Assembly: GCA_009193035.1 (NCBI GenBank)
Contig: SWDT01000559.1
Coordinates: 50,609 to 114,608 of the forward strand
DNA: 64,000 bases
Reading direction: 5' to 3'
Source: Halicephalobus mephisto
Lineage: Eukaryota > Nematoda > Chromadorea > Rhabditida > Panagrolaimidae
Of this stretch, positions 1-11,857 are shown piece after piece (position 1 is the stretch's first letter; every line of letters begins with the position of its first letter). The position numbers and the translations under genes were made by a program. Below the pieces are notes generated by a model. That model ran no database searches. It saw only the letters and a program-made list of their open reading frames with translations, and was not told the DNA's origin.

Positions 1-589
1 AATATATAAAAAAAAAACAACTTTATGAGGCCAGAAATACGAGATAAAAAACAACTTTTACAAAAATTATTTCGTAATTTTTTTAAATTACCACCGAAAC
101 TCAACCGTACGTATTTCGTTTGTCCTCAGGGTATTTCCTTTCGAGACCAAAATTATACAAACTTCTACTAAAATAGATATTTTCCGATCCAACAATATCT
201 GTCTTAGAAAAAACAATACTGTATTCGAAGTGGTTTTTTGAAACAAGTTATACCTAATTTTATATTTTATCAGATATTCAAAATCCATATTTAATTTTCC
301 TTAATATTTTTGTAAAACGAAAAAAATGAAATAAATATGTGGAATTTTATATATTAAAAATTAAAAAAAAAAATTTTTTTTCGTTCAAATTTGGAATTAT
401 TTTGAAAACGTTTATTTTTTGCTTTAATTTAACGAGTTTTAATAATTTTTTTTTGCAACTAAATGTATTTTTTTCTGATTACAACTACTTTATTATTTTT
501 TTGAAAAAAATAATTAAAAATGTAAATAATTCAATCCTAAATTTAGAAATTTTCCTGATTATCTCGTTTCAGAAAATTTAGAAAAAAAA
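1..589. other. AT-rich non-coding sequence
   Basis: I see no supportable gene here. The open frames are low-complexity (Phe, Lys, Asn and Ile rich), as expected from poly-A/T DNA. Around 128-150 there is a short stretch with the words gtatttcc and tttcgagacc that recurs in the 26.1-26.65 kb tandem array and near 46.2 kb, so it is probably a fragment of a dispersed repeat. Confidence 0.6.
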
Positions 590-1008
590 CGGAATCCAGG
601 ATTCTGGAGGTTGACTGTTGACTTTGATTTTAGATTCAGAATCTATGAATTTGATTATGTTATTGTAGGTACTTTTTGTGGAGTTTTAATTCTAAAATTG
701 GAACATGAATACTTCATATATAAGTATTATTTAACTCAGATTCCTAGATTCTGAAGATTGACTGTTGACTTTGATTTTAGATTCAGAATCTGTAAATTTG
801 ATTATGTTATTGTAGGTACTTTTTGTAGAGTTTTAACTCTAAAATTGGAACATGAGTACTTCATATATAAGTATTATTTAACTCAGATTCCTAGATTATG
901 GAGGTTGACTGTTGACTTTGATTTTAGATTCAGAATCTGTAAATTTGATTAAATTATTGTAGGTACTTTTGTGGAGTTTTAATTCTAAAATTGGAACATG
1001 AGTACTTG
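590..1008. repeat. 147-bp tandem repeat, about 2.8 copies
   Basis: The block beginning ttgactgttgactttgatt recurs at 611, 758 and 905, an exact 147-bp period. The copies differ by only a few substitutions, which suggests recent expansion or homogenisation. Each copy has the same internal order: an attcagaatct motif, tattgtaggtactttt, a ggaacatgagtac segment and catatataagtatt. The apparent reading frame across it (758-952) is a by-product of the period being divisible by three. Confidence 0.85.
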
Positions 1009-1431
1009 GGATGGAGACGTCTGGGGCAGAAATGTCACATAACCCCAGTGGAGTCTGGTTTTTCAAAGTTTTGCCGTTATGGACGTGATTCTTATTGTTT
1101 CTTGTATATCTTCATTGAGCATCTTGTTTGATTTCGTCGAACTTAGGATTCAGCGAAGTATTCTCGTTTCCATCGTGCAACGTTCGTGTTAATTTAGATA
1201 AATCATTGAAAATGGAAAAATTTATAAATTTTGTTTCAGAACGAAAATTCCGACTTCAACCTTTGACCTTCAACTTGGGTGAAACAGCACATAATTCGTT
1301 TTATTTTTGGATGTGAGTAGAACCGAACACAGTACAGCCAGGTTGATATTTTAAATTTAATTATTTTTTTATTGCATTCCTTAATTGCATTTGTAAATTG
1401 TAAAACATGCTCATGACGAGATAAGTACTGT

Positions 1432-1790
1432 TGGGATAGAAACTAAACTGGAAGAAAAAAGCTGAAGATACGGTTTGAATATCAGAGACCGTAGGGTACT
1501 GTAGGGCATGAGTGAGATCTTCGGTTGCTTTTTGTGTTGAAATCTGTTATGTAAGTATGGAGATAGAAACTAAACTGAAAGAAAAAGTCGAAGATACGGT
1601 CTGAATATCAGAGACCGTTGGATACTGTAGGGCAAGAGTGAGATCTTCGGTTGCTTTTTGTGTTGAAATCTGTTATGTAGATATTAAGAAAGAAACTAAA
1701 CTAAGAAGACCTGAAAATACGGTCTGAATATCAGAGACCGTAGGATACTATAGAGCTTGAGTGAGACTCTTAATTGTCTTTTGTAATTGT
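1432..1790. repeat. 126-127-bp tandem repeat, three copies
   Basis: The word aactaaact recurs at 1441, 1568 and 1694. Each copy contains tatcagagaccgt, a tactgtagggca-like core and gagtgagatcttcggttgc. A diverged single copy in the opposite orientation lies at about 46607-46705, between the two MPEG1 genes, so this is a dispersed family that has also expanded in tandem. Confidence 0.8.
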
Positions 1791-1799
1791 AAGATGTAT

Positions 1800-2734
1800 A
1801 ATTATTGTCTGTGTCTTATTGTTAAGTAGATTAGTAATAGTTTTCCTGTTTCTATTTTAACAAATACGAAGGAATATAAAAATAAAGATAAAAGGGGCCC
1901 AGTAATCGAGCTTGTCGGAACTTTCCAAATCCGCAAGTATCCGGAAATTCGGGCAAACAAAGGAATATTCTGCACTAAGTAAAAATAAAAAAACTACATA
2001 GAACAACTATGTGGAAATTCTTTCCCTGAGGGCATTTACCCCTTTTACTCATGTTCGTTTGAAATTTTTAAACAATTTCTAGTTGCTTGATTACTGTATT
2101 AAATCAATTTAGTTACCTAAAAAATTCAAAAAATTATAAAATATTTAACGCCCTGAAGGCATTTATTTAAATTTCTAAATTTATTTAAGTTTTTTATTTT
2201 TAAAATTATTTAGATTTTTTTATTTCTAAATTTATTTTAAATTTTTTATTTTTAAATTTATTTAAATTTTTTTATTTTTAAATTTATTTAAATTTTTTCA
2301 TTTTTAAATTTATTTAAATTTTTTTATTTTTAAAATTATTTAGATTTTTTCATTTGTAAATTTATTTGATGGTCATTTTAGGCTAATTTAGAGATTAAAA
2401 AACAGGTCTAAAAACCTAAAAAAATAAGTTCTAAGATATTTGATCTTCCGTGACAATTGTCCTCCGCGTTAATTGATCCTTTTTCAACTCGCTCTGGTTT
2501 CGGAATTTCTGCTTTTTAAATTAGTCTTTTTAGTTACTTTATTACTATTTTAAATCATTTCAAAAATTTAAAAATTATTTCAAAAATTTAAAAAATAAAT
2601 TTTAAAACATTCGATTTTTTCGAAAATAATTTTTTTGATTTTTTAAAACTACTTTTTTTTTACTTTTTTAAGTTAATTTCTTGAGTTTTTTATTGGAATG
2701 TTAGGTTTATTTAATTATTGAAAAAGTTGGTTTT
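1800..2734. other. AT-rich DNA with short T/A periodic tracts
   Basis: No gene is visible. From about 2155 to 2360 the sequence is a degenerate array of units of roughly 30 bp alternating T-runs with aaatttatttaaa. The words ccctgagggcattt (about 2026) and ccctgaaggcattt (about 2152) are reverse-complement relatives of the atgcctcaggg core of the next array. Confidence 0.5.
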
Positions 2735-3355
2735 AGAATAAAAAAAATTGAATTTTATAAAATAAAGGACCAAATGCCTCAGGGGATGAACTGCTAAATG
2801 GTTTTTTTAGTTTTTAATTGATTTTTTCATTTGAATTTTTATTTAAATTAATTATAAAAATTGTTTTTAGAATAAAAAAAATTGAATTTTATAAAATAAG
2901 GGACTAAATGCCTCAGGGGATGAACTGCTAAATAGTTTATTTCCTTTGTTTTTTATTTTTTAACTGATATTTTTATTTTTTCATTGAAATTTTTATTTAA
3001 ATTAATTCTAAAAATTGTTTTTAGAATAAAAAAAATTGAATTTTATAAAATAAGGGACTAAATGCCTCAGGGGATGAATTACTAAATGGTTTTTTTAGTT
3101 TTTAATTGATTTTTTTCATTTGAATTTTTATTTAAATTAATTATAAAAATTGTTTTTAGAATGAAAAAAATTGAATTTTATAAAATAAGGAACCAAATGC
3201 CTCAGGGGATGAATTGTTAAATGGTTTTTTTCGTTTTTAATTGATTTTTTTCATTTGAATTTTAGATATATTTAATTCTAAAAATTGTTTTCAAAACAAA
3301 AAAAATTGAATTTTATAAAATAAGGGAACAAATGCCTCAGGGGATAACCTCTGAC
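2735..3355. repeat. 135-bp tandem repeat, five copies
   Basis: The core aaatgcctcaggggat recurs five times, with the aggggat word at about 2781, 2915, 3069, 3204 and 3339. Spacing is 134-135 bp except for one 154-bp interval caused by an insertion. Each copy has a fixed gaattttataaaataa segment before the core and a T-rich spacer after it. No coding potential. Confidence 0.85.
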
Positions 3356-4379
3356 ATAATTTATGAAACAAATTAATGTTCGCGTATCATTTATCCGGAT
3401 AAACTTAAAAATCAATAAAGTTTTCCAATTATGGCCGTCGGGGAACGTTAAGGATTTTCTATATCCAGTAGGATTAATTGTGAAAAATTCGCCGGATTAT
3501 TTAATCCAAGATATATTGACAAATTTGAGTAGTCACATTTCTGACAGATGTGGGTGTTGGTCATTTCAAATATCAGTTTTTAAAAAAAATTTCAAAAATT
3601 TATTTTTTTTTAATTTCAAAAATTTATTTTTTTTTAAATTTAAAAAATTTATTTTTTTTTAATTTTTAAAATTCATTTATTTTTTAATTTCTAAAATTTA
3701 TTTTTTTTAAAATTTAATTTTTTAAAACGTTTTTTTAAATTTTAAAATTTTCTATAAACTTTTAAGTTTTTAAAATTTATTATTTTCTTTAAATTTTCTG
3801 TGAAATTTAAAAAATTATCAAATTCTGTAAAATTTTCAAGTTTTTACTGAATTTTGGGAAGTTTACAAAATTCTTTAAAATTTCAGAATTGTTGTTTAAT
3901 TTCAAAATTTTCCACAAAATTGTTGTTTGAAAAAAATTGAAATTTTACAAGATTTTTGTAAATTAATAATACCGTAATTTTCGACATTTTGAATTAATTT
4001 TTCACAAATACTTGTTTGTCAAAAAATAATCCTGTTCGTAATGACCTTGTTTTTCGTTTAATCCTAAAATTCCAATTTTTTTCGTTTTTGATTTTTTTAA
4101 AGAACAATTGTCGTCCAAAAAAGTGACGCCAGTTGTCATCTCGTCGCTGAAAAGCCGGAGCAAAAGTCGGCAATTGTTCTGTTTTTTGGAAAAAATAAAC
4201 CTAAGCCAGTTTTGAGTTTTTAGACGACTTAATTGTTTGATTTATTTATTGCGGATCTAGTTCCGATAGGAGATCCCTGAAATTTATAAAAATATATTTA
4301 TTTTTAAAAACAAATTAAATGAAGCTCGAATTTCTAATATTTAAAAAAGTCCTCAAATCTCCCATCACCACTCGGCAGA
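3356..4379. other. AT-rich non-coding DNA
   Basis: No supportable gene. Positions 3570-3780 are a degenerate T/A tract with a period of about 30 bp. A less AT-rich patch at about 4110-4170 (around gtcgctgaaaagccggagc) has no extended frame or splice structure that I can defend. Confidence 0.45.
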
Positions 4380-5475
4380 AGTTACTAGTACATAAAAAGT
4401 AACTTTTGGTCTAGTAAAAAATAAAAATCATTATTATTTTTTAATTTTCGTCAAAAATATTGCATTTTTTATCAAATTTTGGAATTGTTACAGAATTAAA
4501 AGTTACTTTTTTTTGAACTTAATGCAACTATAGATTGAACATAATGTATCTGATAATTAATATTTTTAATGTGTCCATATATCATACAATTCACAAATAT
4601 TAACACAAAAAAAGTAATTTTTGATCCAGTAAAAAATAAAAATCATTATTATTTTTTAATTTTCGTCATAAATATCAAATATTTGTTAAAAATATTGCAT
4701 TTCTTGTCACATTTTGGAATTTTTACAGAATTAAAAGTTACTTTTTTTTGAACTTAATACAACTATAGATTGAACATAATGTATCTGATAAATCAGAATA
4801 TTTTTAATGTGTCCATATATCATACAATTCACAAATATTAACACAAAAAAAGTAACTTTTGATCCAGTAAAAAATGAAAATTATTATTATTTTTTTATTT
4901 TCGTCACAAATATCAAATATTCTTGAAAAATGTGACGATTGTGGCATTTCGCAATTGTTAAAAAACCAAAAATTATTTTTTTTGTGTGTATTGAAGTTAT
5001 TTTTGGATAGTGATTTTGACATTTTCAATGAAGTTTGGATAGTGACTAGGAAGCTCTGATTTGAGTTCGAAATAGACACTATTAAAACTCTACACAAAAA
5101 AGTAATTTTTAGTCTAATAACAAATATATATCGTCACTATTAAGTTTTTATTTCGTCACAAATATTGAATATTCTTGAAAAATGTGACAATTGTGTCATA
5201 TTTCGCAATTGTTACAAGGCTAATAATTTCGCTTTTTTGTTTAGGCTTTGAATAGTGACTAGAAAGCTCTGATTTGAGTTTGAAATAGACACTATTCAAA
5301 ATCTTCACACAAAAAAGTAACTTTTAGTCTAATAACAAATATAATCGTCACTATTAAGTTTTTATTTCCGTCACAAATATTGAATATTCTTGAAAAATAT
5401 GACAATTGTGTTACATTTTCGTTACTTTTCGAAATTGTTACAGAACCAAAAATTACTTTTTTTATGTGTACTGCT
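4380..5475. mobile_element. cluster of palindromic MITE-like elements (family 1)
   Basis: About five adjacent copies of a 120-170 bp element. Each starts with acacaaaaaagtaacttt or a variant and ends with the inverted counterpart aaaagttacttttt. The interior also contains inverted words (cgtcacaaat and gaatattcttgaaaaatgtgac). Inverted ends, small size and absence of coding capacity fit a non-autonomous DNA transposon or foldback element. Related copies lie at 7665-8300 and inside the last intron of the kinase gene at 52573-52912. I could not assign a transposase family, and target-site duplications are obscured by tandem nesting. Confidence 0.6.
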
Positions 5476-5608
5476 TAAGTTCCTTTTGTATTATTTTGCG
5501 TTTATTTCCTAAATTGTCCTCCTCAGGTTTAGGTTATTTATGTTTTACCGTAATCTTACAGTACTTGAATAAAGAAAAATTTCTCCTTCCGTTCGACGAT
5601 TAGGATTG

Positions 5609-5631
5609 CGTGGACTACGTTAAAGTCCACG
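5609..5631. repeat. 8-bp perfect hairpin
   Basis: CGTGGACT and AGTCCACG are perfect inverted repeats around a 7-base loop. It stands out for its GC content in very AT-rich DNA. No T-run follows, and no function is assigned. Confidence 0.4.
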
Positions 5632-6639
5632 ACATCATTATTGAAAATTTCTTACTTCATGGAGAATTCTCGAGAACTTGGATGATGGATGAACTTTTGA
5701 GAGATTTTCTAGAAGAAACTAAAAAGACTCCGCTGGAATAATTTATCTGCTTTTGTCATTTTTTCGTTTCTAAGTTCTTAAAAGTAAAGAAAGAATATCC
5801 ATGGAGGTCTTTGTTTTCATTTTTCTTCGAAAATTGATTTTTTTATTAATATTTTTTAGGTTTTGGATATATTCGATCCATAGTGAATTATTTTATTTTT
5901 TTAAATTAATTTTTATTTTAAAAAAAATTAATTTTTATTTTTTTAAAAAAAGTTAATTTTTGTATTTTGAAAAATTTAATTTTTAAGTTTTTAAAATTGT
6001 CGATAGGTCTCGAGTGAGTTATTTTAGATTTTATATATTTTTAAAAATATACTGTATTTTTATATTTTTTAAAAATACACTGTATTTTTATATTTTTTTG
6101 AAATATACTTTATTTTTATATTTTTTAAAAATATACTTTTTTTTTACATATTTTTAAAATATACTGTATTTTTATATTTTTAAAATTATTCATAAATCTC
6201 AAGTGGATTATTTTAAACTTTATATATTTTTAGAGTATACTGTACTTTTGTAGATTTATAATTTCCTTTAATACTAATTTCTTAAACTTGAAGTACTTGC
6301 GAGGCTGAAGTGGATTGTTTGGCTTGGTGTGCTGTCGCACAAGTGTACTGTACTTTTTTAACTTGACAATTTAAAAAAAATTTTTATTTATGTTTTTCAC
6401 GAAATTCTGAATGGATTATTCGTAATTATACGTTTTTATTAAATTTATATTTTTATAAATTAATTTTTTAAATAACAATTTTTAAAATTTAAAATATCTT
6501 TAAATCTTATTGGATTTTTTTTAAAATTATTTTTTTTAATCTAAATGTTCACTTCTTGGATCGGTTCCAATTGAGACTTTATCCGGATACCTCAGGCAGG
6601 AAAAAAACACAGAGCGTAAAAGAATAGGATTAAACACGA
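5632..6639. other. AT-rich DNA with short tandem tracts
   Basis: No gene is visible. Positions 6040-6185 hold a tandem array of units of about 40 bp built on ttttaaaaatatact and ctgtatttttatat. The rest is poly-A/T with no coding signal. Confidence 0.45.
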
Positions 6640-7090
6640 GCTACTGTATTCAGACGGCTCAGACGGGAAAAATACTTAGTTGAAGACAACAAGATTAAAC
6701 ATAAACTACTATATCTGGATAGTTTAGATAAAAAATACTTAGTTGAGGACAACAGAATCCAATACAAACTACTGTATCTGGATAGTTTAAACAGAGAAGA
6801 TATAGAACGTAGAACTCTAGAATCTAACAAAAACTACTATATCTGGATAGTTTAGATAAGAAAATACTTAGTTGAAGACAACAAGATTAAACATAAACTA
6901 CTGTATCTGGATAGTTTAGATAAGAAAATACTTAGTTGAAGACAATAGAATCTAACAAAAACTACTATATCTGGATATTTTAGATAAAAAATACTTAGTT
7001 GAAGACAACAGAGTCCAATACAAACTACTGTGTCTAAACAAGTCAGATAAGAAAATACTTAGTTGAAGACAACGGAATCCAACATAATGA
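6640..7090. repeat. 64-bp tandem repeat, about six copies
   Basis: The word ctggatagttt (or a variant) recurs at about 6715, 6778, 6843, 6907 and 6971. Between anchors lies a conserved aatacttagttgaagacaac segment. The spacing is 63-65 bp and the copies are noticeably diverged. Confidence 0.8.
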
Positions 7091-7664
7091 CGACTAACTT
7101 ACTATTGTTTCTACTTGGTTTAAGTACCCCAGATTAACTGCATCCAATTATGCTTATACGGTAACTATTACAAACGCTGAATAATCACGGGGTGTAGACG
7201 CCAAAAATACTGTATTTTTGTAAATTAATTACTTTTTAAACAATAATTTTTCAAATTTAAATTATTCACGAATCTTGAGAAAATTGTTCGGCATTACTTT
7301 TCTTAAGTATACTGTATTTTGTAAATCAATAATTTTTTTCACTAAAATTCCGTGAAAACTGGATACTTTGCACTTTAAAAATTCTCTTCAAAATCCGGTA
7401 TTTTTTGAAATCGTTTGTTTGACCTCGTATCAATTTCAAATTAGCTTGAGTACCGTTTGTTTCTGAATGGAGTCCTTTGCATTTGAGGAAACTCGATAAA
7501 AGCTCTCAAATCCAAGACCAGTGTTTGTGTCACTTGCTGAAAGAGATGCTTCAAATGAAACTTGAGCTTACTTGCGGAAAATTCGGAATCTTTTTTTCGA
7601 GATTTTGTTTATTGATTCTGTATCTTTCTTTTTTGAAAACTGTTATATTGAACTTAGAAGTGGT
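7091..7664. other. spacer without a clear gene
   Basis: Less repetitive than its surroundings. The open frame at 7477-7836 starts in unique sequence but runs directly into the neighbouring MITE-like repeat without a change in character, so I do not treat it as a gene. Confidence 0.4.
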
Positions 7665-8300
7665 TTTCCTTTACACAAAAAAAGTAATTTCTGATCCAGT
7701 AAAAAATAAAAATCATTATTATTGTTTTTTAATTTTTATTACAAATGCGAAATATGAAAAATATGACTATTGTATTATATTTTGGAATTTTTACAGAATT
7801 AAAAGTTACTTTTTTTTGAACTTAATACAACTATAGATTGAACATAATGTATTTGAAAATTAATATTTTTAATGTATCTATATATCATACAATTCACAAA
7901 TATTAACACAAAAAAAGTAACTTTTGATCCAGTAAAAAATGAAAATTATTATTATTTTTTAATTTTCGTCATAAATATCAAATATTTATCAAAAATATTG
8001 CATTTTTTGTCACATTTTGGAATTTTTACAGAATTAAAAGTTACTTTTTTTTGAACTTAATGCAACTATAGATTGAACATAATGTATTTGATAAATCAGA
8101 GTCGTATTAATGTATCTATATATCATACAATTCACAAATATTAACACAAAAAAAGTAATTTTTGATCCAATAAGAAATAAAAATCATTATTTTTTAATTT
8201 TCGTCACAAATATCAAATATTTGTCAAAAATATTGCATTTTTTATCACATTTTGGAATTCTTCCTAGCCTAAAAGTTACGGTTTTTTGTGTAGTACTCAA
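7665..8300. mobile_element. MITE-like family 1, about three further copies
   Basis: The ends (acacaaaaaaagtaa and aaaagttacttttttt) and the interior are the same as in the 4380-5475 cluster, including the linker tatatcatacaattcacaaatatt between copies. The unit plus linker repeats with a period of about 240 bp, so the element and its linker were amplified together as a tandem block. Confidence 0.6.
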
Positions 8301-8439
8301 CTGATAGGACTTTGGGGATTTAATCATCAAAAATATATTCTAAAATAAGACATGATTAAAAATTGTGATTTCAATAGACTATGATTTTTAATGTTTTAGA
8401 CAATCCGATATATGACCGGAAATTAACATATAGAATAAG

Positions 8440-9520
8440 TAACAACGATTAATTTGTCTCAACACGAACGTTTACTCGTGATAGAAAACAAGAAAAATAA
8501 TCTTGATGATCAAAAACTTTCGTGTCAAAGATTAATTTTTTTCTTTTTAAATTGGTCTTAACACGAATGTTTATCTGTATTCATAAATATGCAGCATTGT
8601 GGTTTTCGAAAACTTTCGTGTCGAAAATTAACTTTTTTTTTAGATTTGTCTCAAAACGAAGATTTTATTTACACTCATAAATATGCAACATTGTGGTTTT
8701 TGAAAACTTTCGTGTCAAAAGTTAACTTTTTTCTTCTCAGATTGGTCTTACCACGAATGTTTATCTATATTCATAAATATGTAACATTGTTATTATTTTT
8801 GAAAACTTTCGTGTCAAAAGTTAACTTTTTTTAGATTTCTATCAAAATGAAGATTTTATTTACACTCATAAATATGTAGCATTGTGATTTTTGAAAACTT
8901 TCGTGTCGAAAGTTAACTTTTTTCTTCTCAGATTGGTCTTAACACGAATGTTTATCTATATTCATAAATATGTAATATTGTTATCATTTTCGAAAACCTT
9001 TGTGTCGAAAATTAACTTTTTTCTCTTTAAATTGGTCTTAGCACGAATGTTTATCTATATTCATAAATATGTAATATTGTTATCATTTTTGAAAACTTTC
9101 GTGTCGAAAATTAACTTTTTTCTTCTCAGATTGGTCTTACCACGAATGTTTATCTATATTTATAAATATGTAATATTATTATCATTTTCGAAAACTTTCG
9201 TGTCGAAAGTTAATTTTTTTTAGATTTCTATCTAAATGAAGATTTTATTTACACTCATAAATATGCAACATTGTGATTTTTGAAAACTTTCGTGTCAAAG
9301 ATTAACTTTTTTTTCTTAGATTGGTCTCAACATGAAGATTTTATTTACACTCATAAATATGTAGCATTGTGATTTTCGAAAACCTTTGTGTCAAGGGCTA
9401 ACTCCAACATTTTTTTAAATTGATCTCAGCACAAAGATGCACTCACGATGGTAAACAAGAAAAATGATCCTAATGGTCAGAAATTTTCGTGTCAAAGATT
9501 AACTTTTGTTTTTTAGATTG
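8440..9520. repeat. about 97-bp tandem repeat, about 11 copies
   Basis: The anchor cgtgtc(a/g)aa recurs at about 8521, 8618, 8711, 8810, 8902, 9001, 9100, 9199, 9291, 9389 and 9489. Each unit carries gaaaactttcgtgtcgaaa, an attggtcttaacacgaatg segment and ttcataaatatg. The two words cgtgtc and acacgaa are reverse-complement relatives, so each unit is partly self-complementary. The long repetitive frames at 8589-8834 and 8891-9223 are artefacts of a period near a multiple of three. Confidence 0.85.
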
Positions 9521-9529
9521 GTCTCAACG

Positions 9530-10030
9530 CGAAAATTTTATTTTTATTAGTATATGATAAAGTGTTAATTTTTGGAGATTTTCGTAGTGAGAGTTGTTTT
9601 AATTTTTTTCATTATCTCCTAAGACGAAAATTTTGGTTTTATTAGTATATGATAAAATGTTAATTTTTGGAGATTTTCGTGATGAGAGTTGTTTTAATTT
9701 TTTTGTTATCTCCTAACACGAAAATTTTGGTTTTATTAGTATATGACAAAATAAGTTAATTTTTGGGGATTTTCGCGGTGAGAATTGTTTTACTTTTTTT
9801 GTTATCTCCTAACACGAAAATTTTACTTTTATTAGTACATGATAAAATGTTAATTTTTGGAGATTTTCGCGGTAAGAGTCGAACTAAGAAAAAAATAAAA
9901 CTATTTTTCACACGAAGGTGTACTTTAACAAGAAAATAAAATATTTTCGTGATGAGAGTTGTTTTAATTTTTTTCATTGTTTACTAAGACGAAAATTTTA
10001 CTTTTATTAATATATGACAAAGCTCGTCAG
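9530..10030. repeat. about 95-bp tandem repeat
   Basis: The anchor ttttggagattttcg recurs at about 9574, 9669, 9765 and 9859, with a degraded fifth copy near 9950. Each unit carries tattagtatatgataaaat, gagagttgttttaattttt and cctaacacgaaaatttt. The acacgaaa/ttttcg words link it to the preceding 97-bp array, so the two are probably branches of one repeat superfamily. Confidence 0.8.
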
Positions 10031-11030
10031 GATTTTCAAGAGTTTTCGCTGTGGGAGTTCTTTTTGTTTTTGAACTACTTTTTACACAAAATTTCATTCA
10101 TACTGGTATACGGTAAAATTTATCAAGATTTTCAAGAGCTTTCGTGACGAGAATCAACCTTGTTTTTTCGGATTTTCGTCATGTGAAATTTTATTCACAT
10201 GGATGAATGACCGAGATCATCATGATCATCAGGGATTTCGTGTTAAGAATTATTTTTATTTTCTTTTTTGACTATTTTTTCGCAAAGTCCCATTCGTATC
10301 TAAACACGGGTTCATTTCGGTCTTCGGAGAATTCCATAATTAGAGTTGATTTAATTCCTTAAAATTGCCCTTTTTAAACAAGTTCCATTTTCACATAGGA
10401 CCAAACGGGCCTCATTATGGTCTTCAAAACTTTCGTGGCAAGAATTAAATTTATTTTTTTAACTTTGTTCATACCTAAAAAAATATCAATATATTTTTAA
10501 AATTTCTGTTCAAAAAAAACTTCTTTTAATAATTTTTAAATTTTATTCATAATTAAAAAATTTATTAATATCCTCAAAACTTTCGTGGCAAGAATTAAAT
10601 TTATTTTTTTAACTTTTTTCATACCTAAAAAAATATCAATATGTTTTTAAAATTTCTGTTCAAAAAAAATTTATTTTTTAATAATTTTTAAATTTTATTC
10701 ATACTTAAAAAATATCATTAAAATACTTAAAAATTTATTTTTTAATAATTTTTTAAATTTTATTCGTAATTAAAAATTTTTTTATGACCTTCAAAACTCT
10801 CGCGGTGAAAATTAATTTTTTACAACTTTATTCATAATTAAAATTTTTTTATTATCTTCGAAACTTTCGCGGTGAAAGTTAATTTTTTACAATTTTATTC
10901 ATATCTAAAAAAACTTAGTAATTTTTTTAAACTTTCGGGGTGAAAATTAATTTTTTACAACTTTATTCAGAATTAAAATTTTTTTATTATCTTCGAAACT
11001 TTCGCGGTGAAAGTTAATTTTACGTTTGTT
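10031..11030. repeat. degenerate repeats, about 75- and 145-bp periods
   Basis: The motif aaactttcg(t/c)gg recurs from about 10427 to 10995, first in units of about 145 bp carrying caagaattaaatttattttt, then in units of about 75 bp carrying gaaagttaattttttacaa. It is a further branch of the 8.4-10 kb superfamily. No coding signal. Confidence 0.65.
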
Positions 11031-11404
11031 CAACTTTTATTCACCGAGTTCCCGTTGTTTCTCATTCATTTGAACAGTTTCCCTAAGGCGATAATTGCTA
11101 AAGGAATTCTGGATGAGGCTGTCCTAGTAAAATTTATTTGTCCCCGATTAACCCAGCTCCTGCTGTTCTGTTGTCAGAAACAGGCATTTTCAATTTTTCC
11201 AGAAATGGATTTGCAATTATCACTGGCCAGTTCTGACGCTGGCAAATTGCCTTCGTTTTGATCGGGGAAGGGCTTTACGACTTATCCGTTCTTGAATTTT
11301 TTCGCGGTGGCTAAAAACAGGAAGCTTTTAATCCGTTGTGAATCATTAATGAAAAAGTAATTTTTTTTCATTCAGATATTTTGTTTTTTAAATTCCCTCT
11401 ATTT

Positions 11405-11470
11405 CGTAAGGTGGTTTCGCGGTCTGGTTTTTACTTACAAGGCGGGAGACCCGGGTTCGGTGCCGCCCAC
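11405..11470 (+). other. tRNA-like relic with polymerase III box-like motifs
   Basis: A GC-rich island in AT-rich DNA contains TGGTTTCGCGG (about 11412), resembling a tRNA A box, and GGTTCGGTGCC at 11454-11464, which matches the B-box consensus GGTTCGANNCC at all but one position. The preceding GGCGGGAGACCCGGG resembles the anticodon stem, variable loop and T-stem region of eukaryotic tRNAs. A proper T stem cannot be drawn; GGCGG (11441-11445) pairs instead with CCGCC (11463-11467). I read this as a decayed tRNA gene or a tRNA-derived SINE head rather than a working tRNA. Confidence 0.4.
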
Positions 11471-11857
11471 GTGTTTACTTGGATGTCCTTTTTTGTCAAC
11501 AAAAATTTCTACTTTTTTTCATAAATTTATGGAATTTCCATTTTTTGTTCTTTTTGCAGCATTGTTTTTTCGAAATTGGACTCTGTAAATACGAAAATTT
11601 AGCAACAACAACGAAGGTCATTTTGACGTGGCTTTTGTTATTTTTGTTCTTCGGTGTCCATGCCCTAAGGCCATGTGACGATTATCGCTACTTAAAGTTG
11701 ACTTGGCCTTTTTTGGATTTTGTTTATTTTTTATTAGCTTCAATTTTTAGAATTTCGCGTTCGATTATGTTTCAATTTTTCGATTTTTTACAAAATATAA
11801 AATATTTAAAAATAAAATTTCAGATTTTTCTTTCATATACCCAATGCCACCAGAATA

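Noticed and set aside
8589..9223. Long reading frames with a repeated KTFVSKVNFF / IYIHKYV pattern, looking like a repeat protein
   Set aside because: They follow the 97-bp tandem array exactly and persist only where the unit length happens to be a multiple of three; no start, splice or composition support.
1..11000. CRISPR array or prokaryotic element as an explanation of the repeats
   Set aside because: Units are contiguous without unique spacers, and the surrounding genes are eukaryotic with introns.
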